NCBI RefSeq assembly: GCF_032362555.1
Contig: NC_083507.1
Location: 2,173,001 to 2,237,000, forward strand
Direction of reading: 5' to 3'
DNA from: Amyelois transitella
Lineage: Eukaryota; Arthropoda; Insecta; Lepidoptera; Pyralidae
Length of the DNA stretch: 64,000 nt
Of this stretch, positions 13,108-25,910 are shown piece after piece. Below the pieces are notes generated by a model. The model was not told where the DNA came from and ran no database searches. It saw only the letters and a list, made by a program, of their open reading frames with translations. The position numbers and the translations under genes are program-made. Each line of letters opens with the position of its first letter. Position 1 is the first letter of the stretch.

Positions 13108-16100
13108 GACTTAATGAGAAGAAATTATACATATTGATGCTCACTTCTTTAATACAATAAATACATAAATTGATTTTTATGCTTCTTTTTAATTAAAAAA
13201 AAGGAATTCATCAAAAACAATCATAAATAAAAAACGTACTTTTGTCTTCCTCCACCACGCATGTTAATCAATCCCAAATTCTGACATGTCTTCAGTACAC
13301 TGATGTTGACTTATTTATGTTTGTTACTCAATGGGACTGATCGGGAACATCAAAGGCTGTTAATAATAACACTCATTGTACTGTCCAAGAGTAATATTCA
13401 TTTGCGGGATGAAGAAAGAACAGAGACTGAGGTCAAAATAAAATTGAGTGAGTGACAGGTGAAAAGATCCTCTTCTAGAGTGTTTATTTTCACTGGCTTT
13501 GTTCACCTGCACATTCCTGGACAGGAAAAATTATGTAGACAAGACAGTAATTACATTTTTTTGATTAACTTTTGTTTTTATTACTACAAGAACTTTAACT
13601 AACATATCAATTAAACGAGGAAAACACAAATCATATCATAAACCTGATAATATACAACGTAAAATCAGCTAAACTCCTTGCGGACATTTCTTTTAATTTA
13701 AACCATGACCATCTGACATCAAAGACCATCACTGATGTAGAATAAAAACCAGCTAATGATAAAAATAATCGAATATAAGATAAACATTCGGATAAACAAG
13801 ATCTCGTTGCAGAATCGAACATGACTCACGCTCGCATTATATTATAGTACAAACTTGTAATCAGACCTTAGGCCGAGGTCACATGTAGTGATAACCAACA
13901 TTCACACGGTCCGATAGCCCGGGTTTCCGCCAGTTCCGTCAACTTGTCGAGACCTGAACACCCGCTATCGGCACCCACTTCCGCCGGACACCGCAAACTC
14001 GTGTGATTGTTCTTCAACAGTTTGATAATGGAGCCTAGTTTTTGGCTTTCTTTTATTATAAACAAGTTCGGTTTTAGGCATTTTATTCCAATTCTTTGCC
14101 AACGTTATCGAACACAAAGTATTTACGAAAACAAAGTATTTACCCGCTGCGTCTTGTTCCACGCTTGGGATTCTTCTTTTTGGTGATAGGTTAGCAATCT
14201 CGGCATCCCAATTCCATCTGTTAAAAGTGGCCTTTTCAGTTTATGGCCCTAAGATCTGTCTACCCTATAAGACAATTTACCCTATAACTATTTATTCATA
14301 ATGTCTTCGACTGTAATAAAGCAGAAGTTGTTTAGGACCACAAATTTAATCTCATTACCTATTTATCAGATTACCGCAATAAAGACAATAGGTTTAGTTC
14401 TCACATCGCGCCATACTTGTGGAAGTCTGTCGCTGCGCTCGCGCATAACTCCCATTATTGTGGAAACGTAAGCCAGTTACGAAAACGGATTAGAATTGTC
14501 GCTTTAAAACTCACACGACACTTACGTTTGAACACAGCTATATTTCTCTTAAGTACCTATTTTCGATATTGTTTAGATTACTAGTCAGTAAAAAATAACG
14601 GCAATTAATAACAGGTTTGTCCTTGTCTTTTTTTTCGATAAATCTTTGATCAATGCTTTAGATAAATGATTTATAAGAGAAACCAAAGCTACATAAGTAT
14701 TTCTTATTCAAAAAGTCAATCACATTTTTAATATCTAAATTAGCATTTCTGTCTGTCGAAAATCTAGGTATCAAACATTACGCACTAGTAAACTTTTAAT
14801 AATCCAATTATAGGTGTCTGGACAGTCTCATTGCACTTATGACATGCAAATTATTTATGCACCAACAGACGGACAGCTTGATTGCTCTGCTCTATTCTCA
14901 TGAATAGTTATTCCCAATTAACAAAGGTTACTTTGAAGTATTTATTGGTCAGGATACAGCTTACGGTTTCTTGCCTAAGGCCCTTCGAAGTTTAAATGGA
15001 CATTTGAAATACACTTACTATTCGCATATTCTTCATCTTTTTCTTTCTGAGACTTGTCTACTAATACTTACTTGCCTTTAAATACTTTTACATCTCCGAA
15101 AATGTAGGTAGATCATCAAGTAATTCCTTTAAAATTTGACCCGGAGGCTAGTTTCATAATCTATTCTTGATTACATTCGCTTCTGGCTTTGAGAACCGTT
15201 ATACTATATCTCCAGTTTTCGACGGCCAGCATAGAACAATGAGCATCGTATAATAATCCATCATGCACAATAGATAACTGATCATTATCTTCTTGTAATT
15301 CTATCGCAAACACACTGAGCTTTACTGTAGATTAAATTTAATAGAATTGATTAATTAAGGACAGACATCATCTATCAGTTCATCAATGGCTATCCAACGA
15401 GAAGAAAGTGTTGTTTCTTGTGTTGTAATTAATATTTTCCTTATAATTGATAAGATCGTACATTCCAAATCGGAAGTCAACCGAGGATAAAATACCACAT
15501 CGTCGAAAAATACCTTTATATCCTGAAGATCTGTAATTGTTTGGATATCTGAAGTATCCTGCCAATTATTATTGATTTTTGTTGAATTATCATCTTCATC
15601 TTCAAATGCCAATGATTCCGAACAAAAGAATTATCAACGATCAAATCTTAATTTCTTTTGATGCCTTTCGCGTTCCGCATTAATTTTGCAACTCTTATTA
15701 TTAAGGTACTTACATAATGAAAAGTATTGTATGTTATAAATACTGACACTAGATATCTAAAACCTGTTATGAACATGTAATTGCCCACGCGCATAATGTA
15801 TCAAATATCGCAAAAAGGGAAAGAATGTAGCGAATATCATTTTTGCAGGATTTGAATAAATATAAGAACCTATATAATATATTTTCGTTAAATATGCAAG
15901 GCGTTTGTAATTGTGAAATCACAAATTCAGCTCAATAAGCTTCGAACTTTGAGGTATTTTGAGAGATTGAGATGGATGCCAATAAAGAAATTAAATCGTA
16001 CATGAGAGACAGAACCCTCTGATTTATAATTTGATCTCATTTAGTCTAGGTCTCACGATAAAACGGGCAATACAGTTAGCTAGATCATTATAAGAGAAAC

Positions 16101-16943
16101 TAGTATTAAACTACACAACTATAGTTTTCCGATAGGCGGTCACTGGTACCGACGCTTCGGGCCCAACCCATAACACCCATAGACTGGTTTATCTAAGGTC
16201 ATCCGAGCACTTTCCACGGATATCGCCTGCACACGTGTGTTAAAACCAATTTTGTGTCAATTAGCATGAAATCGACATTCGGAGAGGATTGCTTTGTTTA
16301 GACTTTTATCAACTTAAGCTTTTAGAGGCTAATGTGTAAAAGAAATATGTGGATGATTTGGATAATGTTAATGAAAATGTTGAGAAAGTAATGGTAACAC
16401 CCACACCTTATTTAATTATTCTAAATTTTCCATTATTGATACACATTTACTTGATTAGGGGTTAGTTTAAAAGAGTTAAAAATGTCATCTACGCAAAATA
16501 TTCCGACATTTTGAGCTCAAGAAACGTGCAGTACTCGACCTTTTTTCTAAGATAGATATCAAAACTCAAATAGAAACCAGACCAAAGGTCAGAACTGTAA
16601 CTTACCTATTGATTAACTGAATTTAATATTTAATTCTAACATGAGACCGGCGATAATGAAGTGAACTAAAATCTAGATATTAATCAGGCAGACAATGAAG
16701 AAGTAGAAAATGGTAAAGCGGATCTTAATGCAGTAGTTGTAAAGTTTAAATTTGATATGGGAATTTAAAGTTGGATATGACATGAAGTGCGATGAATAGC
16801 CGACCACTTTCCAGACTAGACAGATCATAGACGCTGATCGTCATAAATCGACAAAGAGCTAAGTGGCTTTCACGGTTTGGGAAGGCCGTAGTCCTTCCGC
16901 TTTTGCAATAAGGGGGGATCGGTGTTCACTGGACAGGTTTGTT
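13108..16943. other. gene-poor AT-rich DNA
   Basis: No confident gene. A patch at 13868-14162 and an 86-codon open frame at 15355-15612 (minus strand, no ATG start) look partly protein-like, but matched no family I can name and are not called. Confidence 0.4.
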
Positions 16944-17197
16944 ACATACATACATACATATGGTCACGTCTATATCCCTTGTGGGCTAGACAGAGAGAGA
17001 ATAGTCTTGAAAAGACTGATAGGCCACGTTCAGCTATTTGGCTTAATGATAGAATTGAGATTTAAATAGTGACAGGTTGCTAGCCCATCGCCTTAAAAAA
17101 TAATCCCAAGTTTGTAAGCCTATCCCTTAGTCGCCTTTTACGACATCCATGGTGTGGTCCAATTCTTTTTTGTATTGGTGCCGGGAACCACACGGCA
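16944..17197 (-). mobile_element. SINE-A, full-length copy
   Basis: The ACATACATACATACATAT tail repeat, middle and complete head are all present. A 68-codon frame across it is translated repeat. Near-matching ACAGGTTT stretches sit on both sides, but the right one is offset by about 20 bases, so a target-site duplication is not claimed. Confidence 0.8.
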
Positions 17198-20100
17198 CAG
17201 CTATAATTTATTAGCTACACAGGTTTTGTTTTAAGTACTATTTACAGCATCTTGCCGAATCGTTACTTAAGTCTGTCATTTGAAGAGATCTATCACAATT
17301 ACAATTATTAAAATCGTTTATTTTATTAAGGTAAAGTTATGTAAATGTAATAACATGCCATTGCCATTTAAATAATAATAATAATAGTAGGTAAAGTAAA
17401 TGTAATAGAAAGGTAAGCGCTTCGGTCACGCTAAAAAAAGCGTCGTGTTCGTAATTAATTCTATTTCAGAAATGTTCAAATGGGATTTGTAAAATTCTTT
17501 AAAGATAGTCAATAGATAAATTAATGACTTACACCCGTTTTAAAACTTCAATTAAAAAGCTCGTAGAAAACAAAGGCGCGCCGAAAGAAGGTCATATGAG
17601 AATAATAAATAATTCCAATGCGCATTCATCACACGTATGGCTAATTAAAGGAATAATAGACCATCGTTTTGATATCAAGTTAAGATTCACAATAGATAGC
17701 AGAGGTAAGTACTGTGATGAAAATTTTGTAGACAGAATACTTATTAAAATTTTACTAAGTCAAAAAGAGCAATATGGACTTTAAGTGCTAGCTATAAGGT
17801 TTAATATAAGATATGGAGATGAAATCATTATGGTGTGGGAGACTTTCCAGACATTTGATATGTTACCCACAAACTGTTCAGCTTAAAAGATAGACCATAG
17901 TACTGACCTATTTCTATTCAAATAAGTATCATCAAATTTCAATATGGTATTGGTTTTACTTCTCAAACCTCAGTAAATATTATTTTTCTTGTAGTTATTT
18001 AAGTGTGGCTAGTGATATTATAATTTAACTAGCGGCTTTTGTTGCCGTGGGAATTAGTAATATGTTATTATTCAGTGATTTTATCCAAGATCTACATACA
18101 GTAAGTTATAGTAATCACTCTTTGATTTTAATTTTTAGCGTTGCATTTAAACTGTTTATGAATATTACAAGTGACCACGGATCATTGTAACATGATTCGA
18201 AACGTACGAGATAAAATAAAGGGAACATGCGTGCGCGTTTAATATCTGTATTATTTATAAATCAATTATCAAATAAATATCTTAAATCTACAATTTTCGC
18301 TGTATTTTGATGCAGTCACCGACGCAACTAACATCTTTGAAAGATTACCATACCGTATTCAATGCAATCATCATAAAATAAATTGGTATCTTCAAAACCA
18401 TTTTGCACTCGAAATAGCTTCGGATGCAATCCAGATGCCGTGTATTTATCCATTCTTCATTTTTGTATCCCCAACACGCTTGCCTGAGGCTCTGTTTGGT
18501 GTTCGTGACACCGGCGCGGTGACTGGCTTATTATTAAAGCAAACGAATGAACGGACGGACCGATAACCACTTGCGCATATTCATACGATACTGTGTAAAC
18601 ATTACTCTCAAGTTCGTGTACAGTCATAACTAAACACAAATCCCTAATACGAAGCAATAGGGCTTAAAACGCATTGGGGCCAAAAATGTGACCGGTTTCG
18701 GTTCAAAATTTTAACTTTGAAAGTGCATCTAGCAACAGTTGTGTGAATCGATGAAATGTGTCGTTTTGAACATTCGAAGTTTGAAGAGAAGTAAGAATTA
18801 ATTTAGTTTCTTTTTCTCCAAGAAATCGATAAACTTGCATAGAAACATTTAAAACATGTCGATAAAGCAAAAGAAGTAAATAGGAATCGTGGCAACTGTA
18901 AATACATTTGTCCATATCTTGATCCCGAAAAAGGTATTATTACACGTATGGATGTAGGTAATCATGTTAATCTTCCATTTACCACTCTATAGATGGAACT
19001 TAGATTGCAAATATGCATACAGTTCTAGAAACATCAACAGTTAGATGAAAACAACATTAAGACAAGCATTCTCAATGCAAATATCATACGTTCAGGAGAT
19101 ATAAACCTCGACAATGCAGCACCCCAGCCATCTTATGTAGTGTCAAATATTCAGCCAGGAGATCCTTGGTTATTCCGTTGTTTGTACAGGCCTGCCCTTG
19201 TTCAAACACGGACCCCACGGATGAGAGACTGGTTACACGTTAGATTTACGAGTCTCAACTTCAAGTTTTAGATAAGCTGAATATGGAACGGGTGTAATCG
19301 GAGTTATTTATTGGCAGAAAGTTTTCACAAGAGCTAGAAGGGTTGTTTTAGAAAGATAAGTTATGATATATTAGGTATTGAGATTCTATGAAAAAACTTT
19401 TAACTACACTCTTTTCACTGATTGGCTCGTTACATTTATAGTTGTGAATTGATTTGATAAAAGGTTATCTCCTCTTTCAAATAAATTGACATTTTTATTT
19501 AGCCTATTTTGTGTGTGGCGTTAAGGTCAAACGGCAGGTAAGACAGATGAGAAATAATTTACAGATCCATGAAATACCTTCAACCTTTATTAGTGGACTA
19601 GTTTAACAATATTAAGAGGGCGTGGGTTTAGCTAGACACGAGTAGCCACCAGAGGAAAGCAAGCTACTTAGTGAGCGCTGTAGTAGTCCAAAGGCCAAAA
19701 ACCAAAGGCCTGGGGCGCGCGCGGGTACTTTTATAGGGCTCCCGGGCCGTGAAGAGGGGCACAGGGGAGACACGACATCCCATGTGTCCCACAGATAGGC
19801 AAAGGCCTCCCCTTTCTCCCTCCACACAATTTGACAACTGATTTCGTTAAATATACGTTACAAAGATGGCCATGTAAAATTACTAATAACGTATTAAGCA
19901 AACAAAATTCGCAGTAAATCTTCATTAGGCACACTTGTTAATGCGCATTCGTGTACGAAAACAAAACAATAGACAACTTTCGCATGAGAAACTAACATTT
20001 CCCATACAATACTGTAGCGAATGCGTAATAAAAAGTGCGCGTTTGTCTCAGCCCGCGGTGATGTAAAAAGCCTCAAAAACAATTATTTTACATAATACAC

Positions 20101-20247
20101 CCGCATGCTTAGTGGCGACAACTCTATTATTTTTGTCCCCGAGCTGAGCCGCGGCATCGTCTAAACGAAGATCTTATTTTGGTTTTACTTGCAATACGAA
20201 ACTGCGGTTAGGAGCCTAGAAAAATTTATAACGGTTGTTGCAACTAC
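17198..20247. other. gene-poor stretch with one LTR-like block
   Basis: No supported gene. An 86-codon frame starts at 17524 and contains a strong donor-like GGTAAGTAC at about 17704, but no partner exon was identified. A GC-rich block near 19560-19840 is listed separately. Confidence 0.4.
19560..19840 (-). mobile_element. possible solo LTR or promoter remnant
   Basis: On the minus strand there is a GC-rich segment, then a TATAAAA box (complement of 19729-19735), then an AATAAA signal (complement of 19587-19592) about 140 bases downstream. This order fits the U3-R-U5 layout of an LTR. No internal retroelement region lies next to it, and exact ends could not be set. Upstream, a GAGGCCTTTGCC stretch resembles sequence common in lepidopteran LINEs, so the origin is uncertain. 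Confidence 0.3.
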
Positions 20248-20527
20248 TAGTGCCGTGTGGTTCCCGGCAGTGCTGTGTGGTTCCCGGCACCAATACAAAA
20301 AAAGAATAGGACCACTCCATCTCGTTCCCATGGATGTCGTAAAAGGCGACTAAGGGATAGGCTTATAAACTTGGGATTCTTCTTTTAGGCAATGGGCTAG
20401 CAACCCGTCACTATTTGAATCTCAATTCTATCATTATGCCAAACAGCTGAACGTGGCCTATCAGTCTTTTCAACACTGTTGGCTCTGTCTACCCCGTAAG
20501 GGATAAAGACGTGATCATATGTGTGTT
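20248..20527 (+). mobile_element. SINE-A, full-length copy with 14-bp target-site duplication
   Basis: The copy is complete, from TGCCGTGTGG to GACGTGATCATATGTG. It is flanked by a perfect 14-base direct repeat, gttgttgcaactac, at 20234-20247 and 20528-20541. The first 20 bases of the head are duplicated at its start. The direct repeat is direct evidence of insertion by target-primed reverse transcription or a similar process. Confidence 0.9.
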
Positions 20528-20541
20528 GTTGTTGCAACTAC

Positions 20542-23139
20542 CGAACCTGTGCTTTATGCAACTGAAGTTAAGAAAGGCAATGACATTGTAAGCGCTGTCA
20601 TTTTAAATGGTCTTCGTTTCGAAGTAAGGATAGACAGTAAACATGCATGGCACATGACAATTCTACAAACATTTGCTTCGCGTAACAGCCGCGCGCAATG
20701 ATTGTAACATGCCGTAGTGTTTGTCAAGTCAATCTTTCGCTATGAACATTATTATATTTATTGTATCATTAGTGGAAATGCCCTTTGCTTTTGTTACACT
20801 AAGAATAATTAGGAGGTTAGTAGAAATTAATTTGTTAAGATTAAGCTTAGGTTATATAATACGTCACAGTTGCAATCAATTACTTACATGCGAAGCGCAT
20901 GTTTTTAAATGGTTTTGCTGTGTTGAAAATTAAAAAAAAAACAGAAAGCATCCTTTGCTTTGTTAAGCCGGCATAGTTAAGAACATAAGATTTTTATGAA
21001 ACCTGTAAAAGTTTACAATTTAATCGCAGATTTGAAAGGAAGCAATGGTAATTGCATTTATACGATTTAATCGGTATGAAGAGCGATTGTGGTAAGGCTT
21101 TACGACTAATCCAATTATGATAATTTTTCGCTTCTTACCTACCTTTGTTTTCAAATTATTTTATTGCCCGAGAACAGTTAAAAAATTATTTTGTGAAAAG
21201 TCTGTAATTAAACTTTGTCTTTTATGTTCCTCAAACTATCGAGTAAGTAGTAAACCATTTATTTAAGAAAACTCTTATAGTAACGGAGGTACAATATAAC
21301 ATTTTGAGGAATGTTATTGCTTCTAGTAAATCACTATTGGAAATAGTCTGTTCAAAAGTGTTTCATGGACGTCTTACTGCCAAAAAAGGCTATATGGCCG
21401 GCAAATTGTAGAGAACGCTTTAGACCGATAGCCATAGACAAACTCGGTTGCGTGTGGTCCGGATACTTTAGCCAAAAATGGTAATGTATCTATAACTAGA
21501 CATTAATGATATTTAATCTCAATTCTATCATTAAACCAAACAGCTGAACGTGGCCTTTCAGTTTTTCAAGACTGTGTCTGCCCCGCAAGGGATATAGACG
21601 TGACTATATTTATGTATGTATTAATGATTGCAAAAACCCTTTTAAATTTGTTATTTTGTTAGAAGCAGTATTAAAATATGGTAGTTATATGAACAGTTCT
21701 TTTATAATTTTATGTCTTTACTTAAAAGAACATACACATATCACGACTCCCTTTACGTTAACCATGCCTTATGTATATAATAATGTAAATAACAAAAATA
21801 TCCCCCTGTCAACATGTTAAAAACAAATTCATTACGAAACCATAAAAACATTCAACGATTCTCAAACACTATTATGGCGTTACCGAGAACAATTCCCAGT
21901 TGCAACTCGATTGGTTGAAAACAAGGCATATCAGGAGCCAGCTCATGCAAATATTGCCACTTTTACCTTCCAAATAAGGACCATAAGAGGAGAAAACACA
22001 ATTTATGATACGGTAAGCACATGACCACAGAATCAAGTGAGAAATTGCCGAGTTTTAGTTGAGATTTATTCATGACAAGTATAGTGACCTCATGCTGGAC
22101 AATTGCTGAGGCAATTGACCATTAATTGGGCCTGTTCATAAAATTGGGACGACGATGTTGTTCAAACATCGAGAAATAAGCAATTCGATAGCTTAATGAA
22201 ATCGTTGTGTGATTGTCACGGATCGCTTAAGTGATTTTGAAGTCAGTCTCATAGATTGTTATTTTAAGATTTTTAAAAAGAAGGTAATTAATAAACTCAG
22301 GCGTTAAAACGGATGTTAAAGTAACAAGGTCTTAAAATAACTATTGACATGCTGTACCAAAAGATTTTTATCCACAAAATTAGATTTATATCCAATGGTA
22401 AAAAAAAATAATCTTTTTTATACATTACATTGAAATTTTGTAGAAACGAACAAAAAACAAAGCAAAACCCTTTTCTTAAAAAAAAATTACTTACGAAGCC
22501 AAACAATTTTTTATCTGTGCGCATTAAGTTTCACTTTACTATTATCAAGGGCTTAAATTTTATTCGGCCATTGTTAAATCTTGGTGTAGTTACAGGAAAA
22601 AGCACAAAACAAAAACTACTTAAATCAAACATCAGTTAAAATAAATTCATCGTTGAACTGAGATTATCGCGTCGTATTGCTTTTTGGTAAGATAAACTTT
22701 AGATTTAGACCTGGTACTGGACACATATAAACTATTTTATATAGAAAAGGGTATCTAAGTCAAAAAGCATACAAATTTCTGAATTTCCAACAATAACGCA
22801 TAACTTTCTCTCAATCACTTGGCTTTAGGATGGAATATCTTAACGCAGATATAACCGTCTATGATTAAAATTCAAAGGTTCCAGCACAGAAATCGTGTGG
22901 ATAAGCTTCGAATACTAATTCTTCTATGGACAATTGGTATTCAACAAGCTTCACGCCGACTGGCTTCGTGGATGTTTCGGATAGAATTTGAGAGGTTTTA
23001 TCTACAAAGTCCGGTATTTTCAGATAACAAACAATTTTTTTATAAGCGAAATTTCTTGATTTGCTGATGATGTTCAGTTTCCTTGCAAAAATAACCCGTG
23101 GAGACAATGTAGTAGGTAGTAAATATAATTACTTACAGT
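20542..23139. other. AT-rich DNA without a recognised gene
   Basis: Apart from a truncated SINE-A copy at 21511-21630 I see nothing supportable. Overlapping open frames around 22861-23107 on both strands may be remnants of an old element. Confidence 0.4.
21511..21630 (+). mobile_element. SINE-A, 5'-truncated copy
   Basis: The copy starts in the middle module (AATCTCAATTCTATCATT) and runs to the tail, GATATAGACGTGACTATATT with TATG repeats. The head is missing. Confidence 0.7.
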
Positions 23140-23208
23140 TGAAGTGATGTGACGTCAATAAGTGATACCTTGTATCAAATTTTGAAAATAAATATATTCT
23201 ATTCTAAT
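23140..23208 (-). repeat. family C repeat fragment
   Basis: This is the reverse complement of the start of the family C repeats at 2414 and 55320, including the AATAGAATA and TTTCAAAAT blocks. Confidence 0.5.
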
Positions 23209-23954
23209 GCAATCTACGTTTCTTTTGTCTTTATAAGCTAATTGATATGGAATTTATTAATTATGTGGTAGTATTGTTAGCAATTTGAAGAGGATTAGCA
23301 ATATCTATTTAAGCAGTTATTGGTATTAATCTAAAGCAAGCAGATGACAGTTTTAAAGCGTTACAAATCATGGTTAACGCAATGTTGTGTTTTCTTTCAA
23401 TGTGAATAGTCTGCAAATCAAATCTACATTCATAAGTTACAATGTTTTAAATGATAAAACTATGAAAATTGTTTGAAGTTTAATACCCATTGAGAATGTT
23501 TTAATGCTAAAGCGATGAAGAATAGCCAGGTGAAATGATACACTAATTATCAAAACCTAACATAGTAACAGTAGTTATATACATGCAAATGCTCCAATTC
23601 CTAGAAACGCATAACGATTATACGCTAATCTACTTGGGGGAAAGGTGAGTCGATGTCATAGCCGTAAAACAACGGTCTCAGGTTGCACATTCGAGTCCAA
23701 CGTCAACAAACGCGGTACAATTAAAAAACATTAAAAATGCGATGCGTTGACTTCACTCCAGTTTTTAAAACGACTCGTTTCACAAGTTCGTACTGTGAGA
23801 ACCAAGGTAGAACTTGGTATAAACCGACCGGTTGCGATATGACACCGATACACGCAAGCTCGCTGACACAAGGTGCTTTTTCCCGCGTCAGCGTTACCTG
23901 CCCAGCCGCGCTTTCATAAGCTTGGCGCTGCCACTAGTCTTAACTATCACTCAC

Positions 23955-24051
23955 CTTCGACTCCTTGGATCCTGGCTGCTACCGTCGACAGCAGCACAGC
24001 TGTGGCCAGCAGTCTAATCCCATAATCCGGTATAAAGTTTCTCGACCACAT
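23955..24051 (-). CDS. orphan first coding exon with signal peptide
   Basis: On the minus strand an ATG at 24051 opens 32 codons followed by a consensus donor (GAAG|GTGAGT), leaving the frame in phase 1. The peptide starts MWSRNF, has a hydrophobic core IRLLATAVLLSTVAA at residues 12-26, and ends RIQGVE, which fits a cleavable secretory signal peptide. Sequence 5' of the ATG is CpG-rich for several hundred bases, unlike its surroundings, as expected of a promoter and 5' UTR. The downstream exons must lie to the left, beyond a long intron. I could not identify any with confidence, so the protein is unknown. It could be a secreted or membrane protein with a large first intron. Confidence 0.45.
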
Positions 24052-24600
24052 TTTGTAGCACAACATTCACACATGGATCACACACATTTGTTTTACTTCT
24101 GCTGTCGTTAAACCACTCAATAAATCAACACTCACGGAACTAAATGTAAGAACTGACACTTCATTTTGTTTTTGAACTGTTGTTACGTCGAAAACATTGC
24201 GGAATTTGTCATTTTAGCGGTAAAACATTGTTCGAAAATAACGTAAAGCCCGGTAGGAACATGCGCAGCCGCGGCTTGCTCGCATCTGACGGCTTTGTTC
24301 GTAAATACACAGCGTACGGTAAATCAAAATGGCGGCGGGCGCGCCTGTGTGCGTGCGCGCAGCTTGTTACTCGACAATATTTGCGATCTAAAGCTTTTTC
24401 ATTGTTTATAGTAATAGATTTTTGTATTTTACCTATGTTTAGTTAATATTTATGTCATTACTATACAGAATTTTGTCTTAAACACCGTGAGAACACAATC
24501 ACTCACACATTGAAATATACGCGAAGGAATGTTGATTCAATGGAGAAATCAAGCGATTCAACTGCGCCTGCAGCCAATGGCGAGCTTTTGAACTTTATCG
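24052..24600 (-). promoter_or_regulatory. CpG-rich promoter-like region
   Basis: A GC- and CpG-rich island at about 24240-24370 stands out from the AT-rich background and lies directly upstream of the orphan signal-peptide exon. It contains an AAAATGGCGGC sequence of the YY1/Pho-binding type. This is an inference from composition and position; no TATA box was identified. Confidence 0.35.
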
Positions 24601-25059
24601 TTTCTCGTGCGCCAGACAGATGGCGCTACGATTATTATTACCTACTTTACGGAGGGGTGAATTAATGTTTTCGTTTCCTAGACATCGGTAATTATCATTG
24701 CAACGGTAGTGACGATTATTTTGCATCAAGTTATCGTTATTTATGTAATAATGTTTAGTGTTTAAACTCTTAATAGGTAAACTTAAACACAATAAGTACT
24801 CTAATGATTTGTATATTTGCTAGATGACTGTAGATAAGTTAAAATATTAGTGTGTCGATTAATTATTTAATAGTTACAAATGTCAATAAAAAGGCAATAA
24901 AACAAGACTATTTCCGATTACTTATGAAAATATCTGCACGTAAAATGTACAACAGATGAACTAAATAGGTACGATGTGGCTTTAAGATTTAGCTGATAGG
25001 TGAAGTAAAAAATTAAAATACACTGGCCTATAATTTTCATAAGTGGTGTGAAAAGTAAA

Positions 25060-25142
25060 CACACATATCACGTCTCAACCCTTACGAGGTAGACGGAGCA
25101 AATAGTCGCAAGACTCCAATGTCATGCTATATTCAGATTTTG
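25060..25142 (-). mobile_element. SINE-A, decayed tail fragment
   Basis: It retains the ACACATATCACGTCT start and a diverged GGTAGACGGAGC block, then loses similarity before the middle module. Confidence 0.5.
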
Positions 25143-25910
25143 TTACCTATTCAGTGACTTATGCACGCCAGGAATGTAGAAAACAGATAACAGAACAGAT
25201 AAAAAAAATATAACATTTAATTATTTGAAAGCCCGATCCAAAAGATATCTAATTAAATTAGTAAACTTTATGTACTAAAGTAATTACAAAGTACATTTTT
25301 TTTAAAATTCCTGCCTTTCCTAACCTGTAACCTCGGATATTAAACTATATATAATTCAAAAAAAACAACACCTCGAAATCGGACGAGCGATTGTGTGTAT
25401 GTAGCAGAGAAATAAACATACAATTTATAGAGGTATGCTCAAAAGATAAGCATTGCCATTCAACGTGGCAATGCTGCCAGCCTTCTGGGCACTTTACCTC
25501 AAGACTCCGATCTGCTGGGACTTGCATTTTTGTTAATAAGTGTAAGTTTTTTATTTAGGCTTATTTGTAGTTTTATCTTTTAGTTTTTAATAATTAATTT
25601 ATTTTAGATTTATTTTAGTCTTATTAAGGTAACTTAGGTACAATGTGTTATAATAGCCGGGAAACAAATTAATTTTCTTGTCATGTCATGTTCATTCATC
25701 ATAAGATAAGTACCGAATATTTACAATTAAGTTTGCTAGCGATTGTGTCCCATACAGCGTGTGTGCTGGCCCGAATTTTCATTTCTCATGCGAAAAACAC
25801 ACGAAAATGTTGCCAACAAAAATATGTTGGATCAATAACTCCCTGGCGACTCAAGACGCCTCGGAAGACGCCTTAAAATTATTATAAACAGTCCCAGTAA
25901 CATTAAAACA

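Noticed and set aside
15355-15630. 86-codon minus-strand frame with an acidic, protein-like composition
   Set aside because: The frame has no ATG start, sits between close stops, and shows no family motif. It may be an old gene or transposase fragment, but I cannot support a call.
17524-17784. 86-codon plus-strand frame with an internal strong donor
   Set aside because: No acceptor-partner exon and no recognisable domain. AT-rich codon use resembles background.
18457-18657. Possible next exon for the signal-peptide gene (minus strand, TTTAG then phase-1 frame)
   Set aside because: The polypyrimidine tract is weak, the downstream donor poor, and the peptide not convincing.
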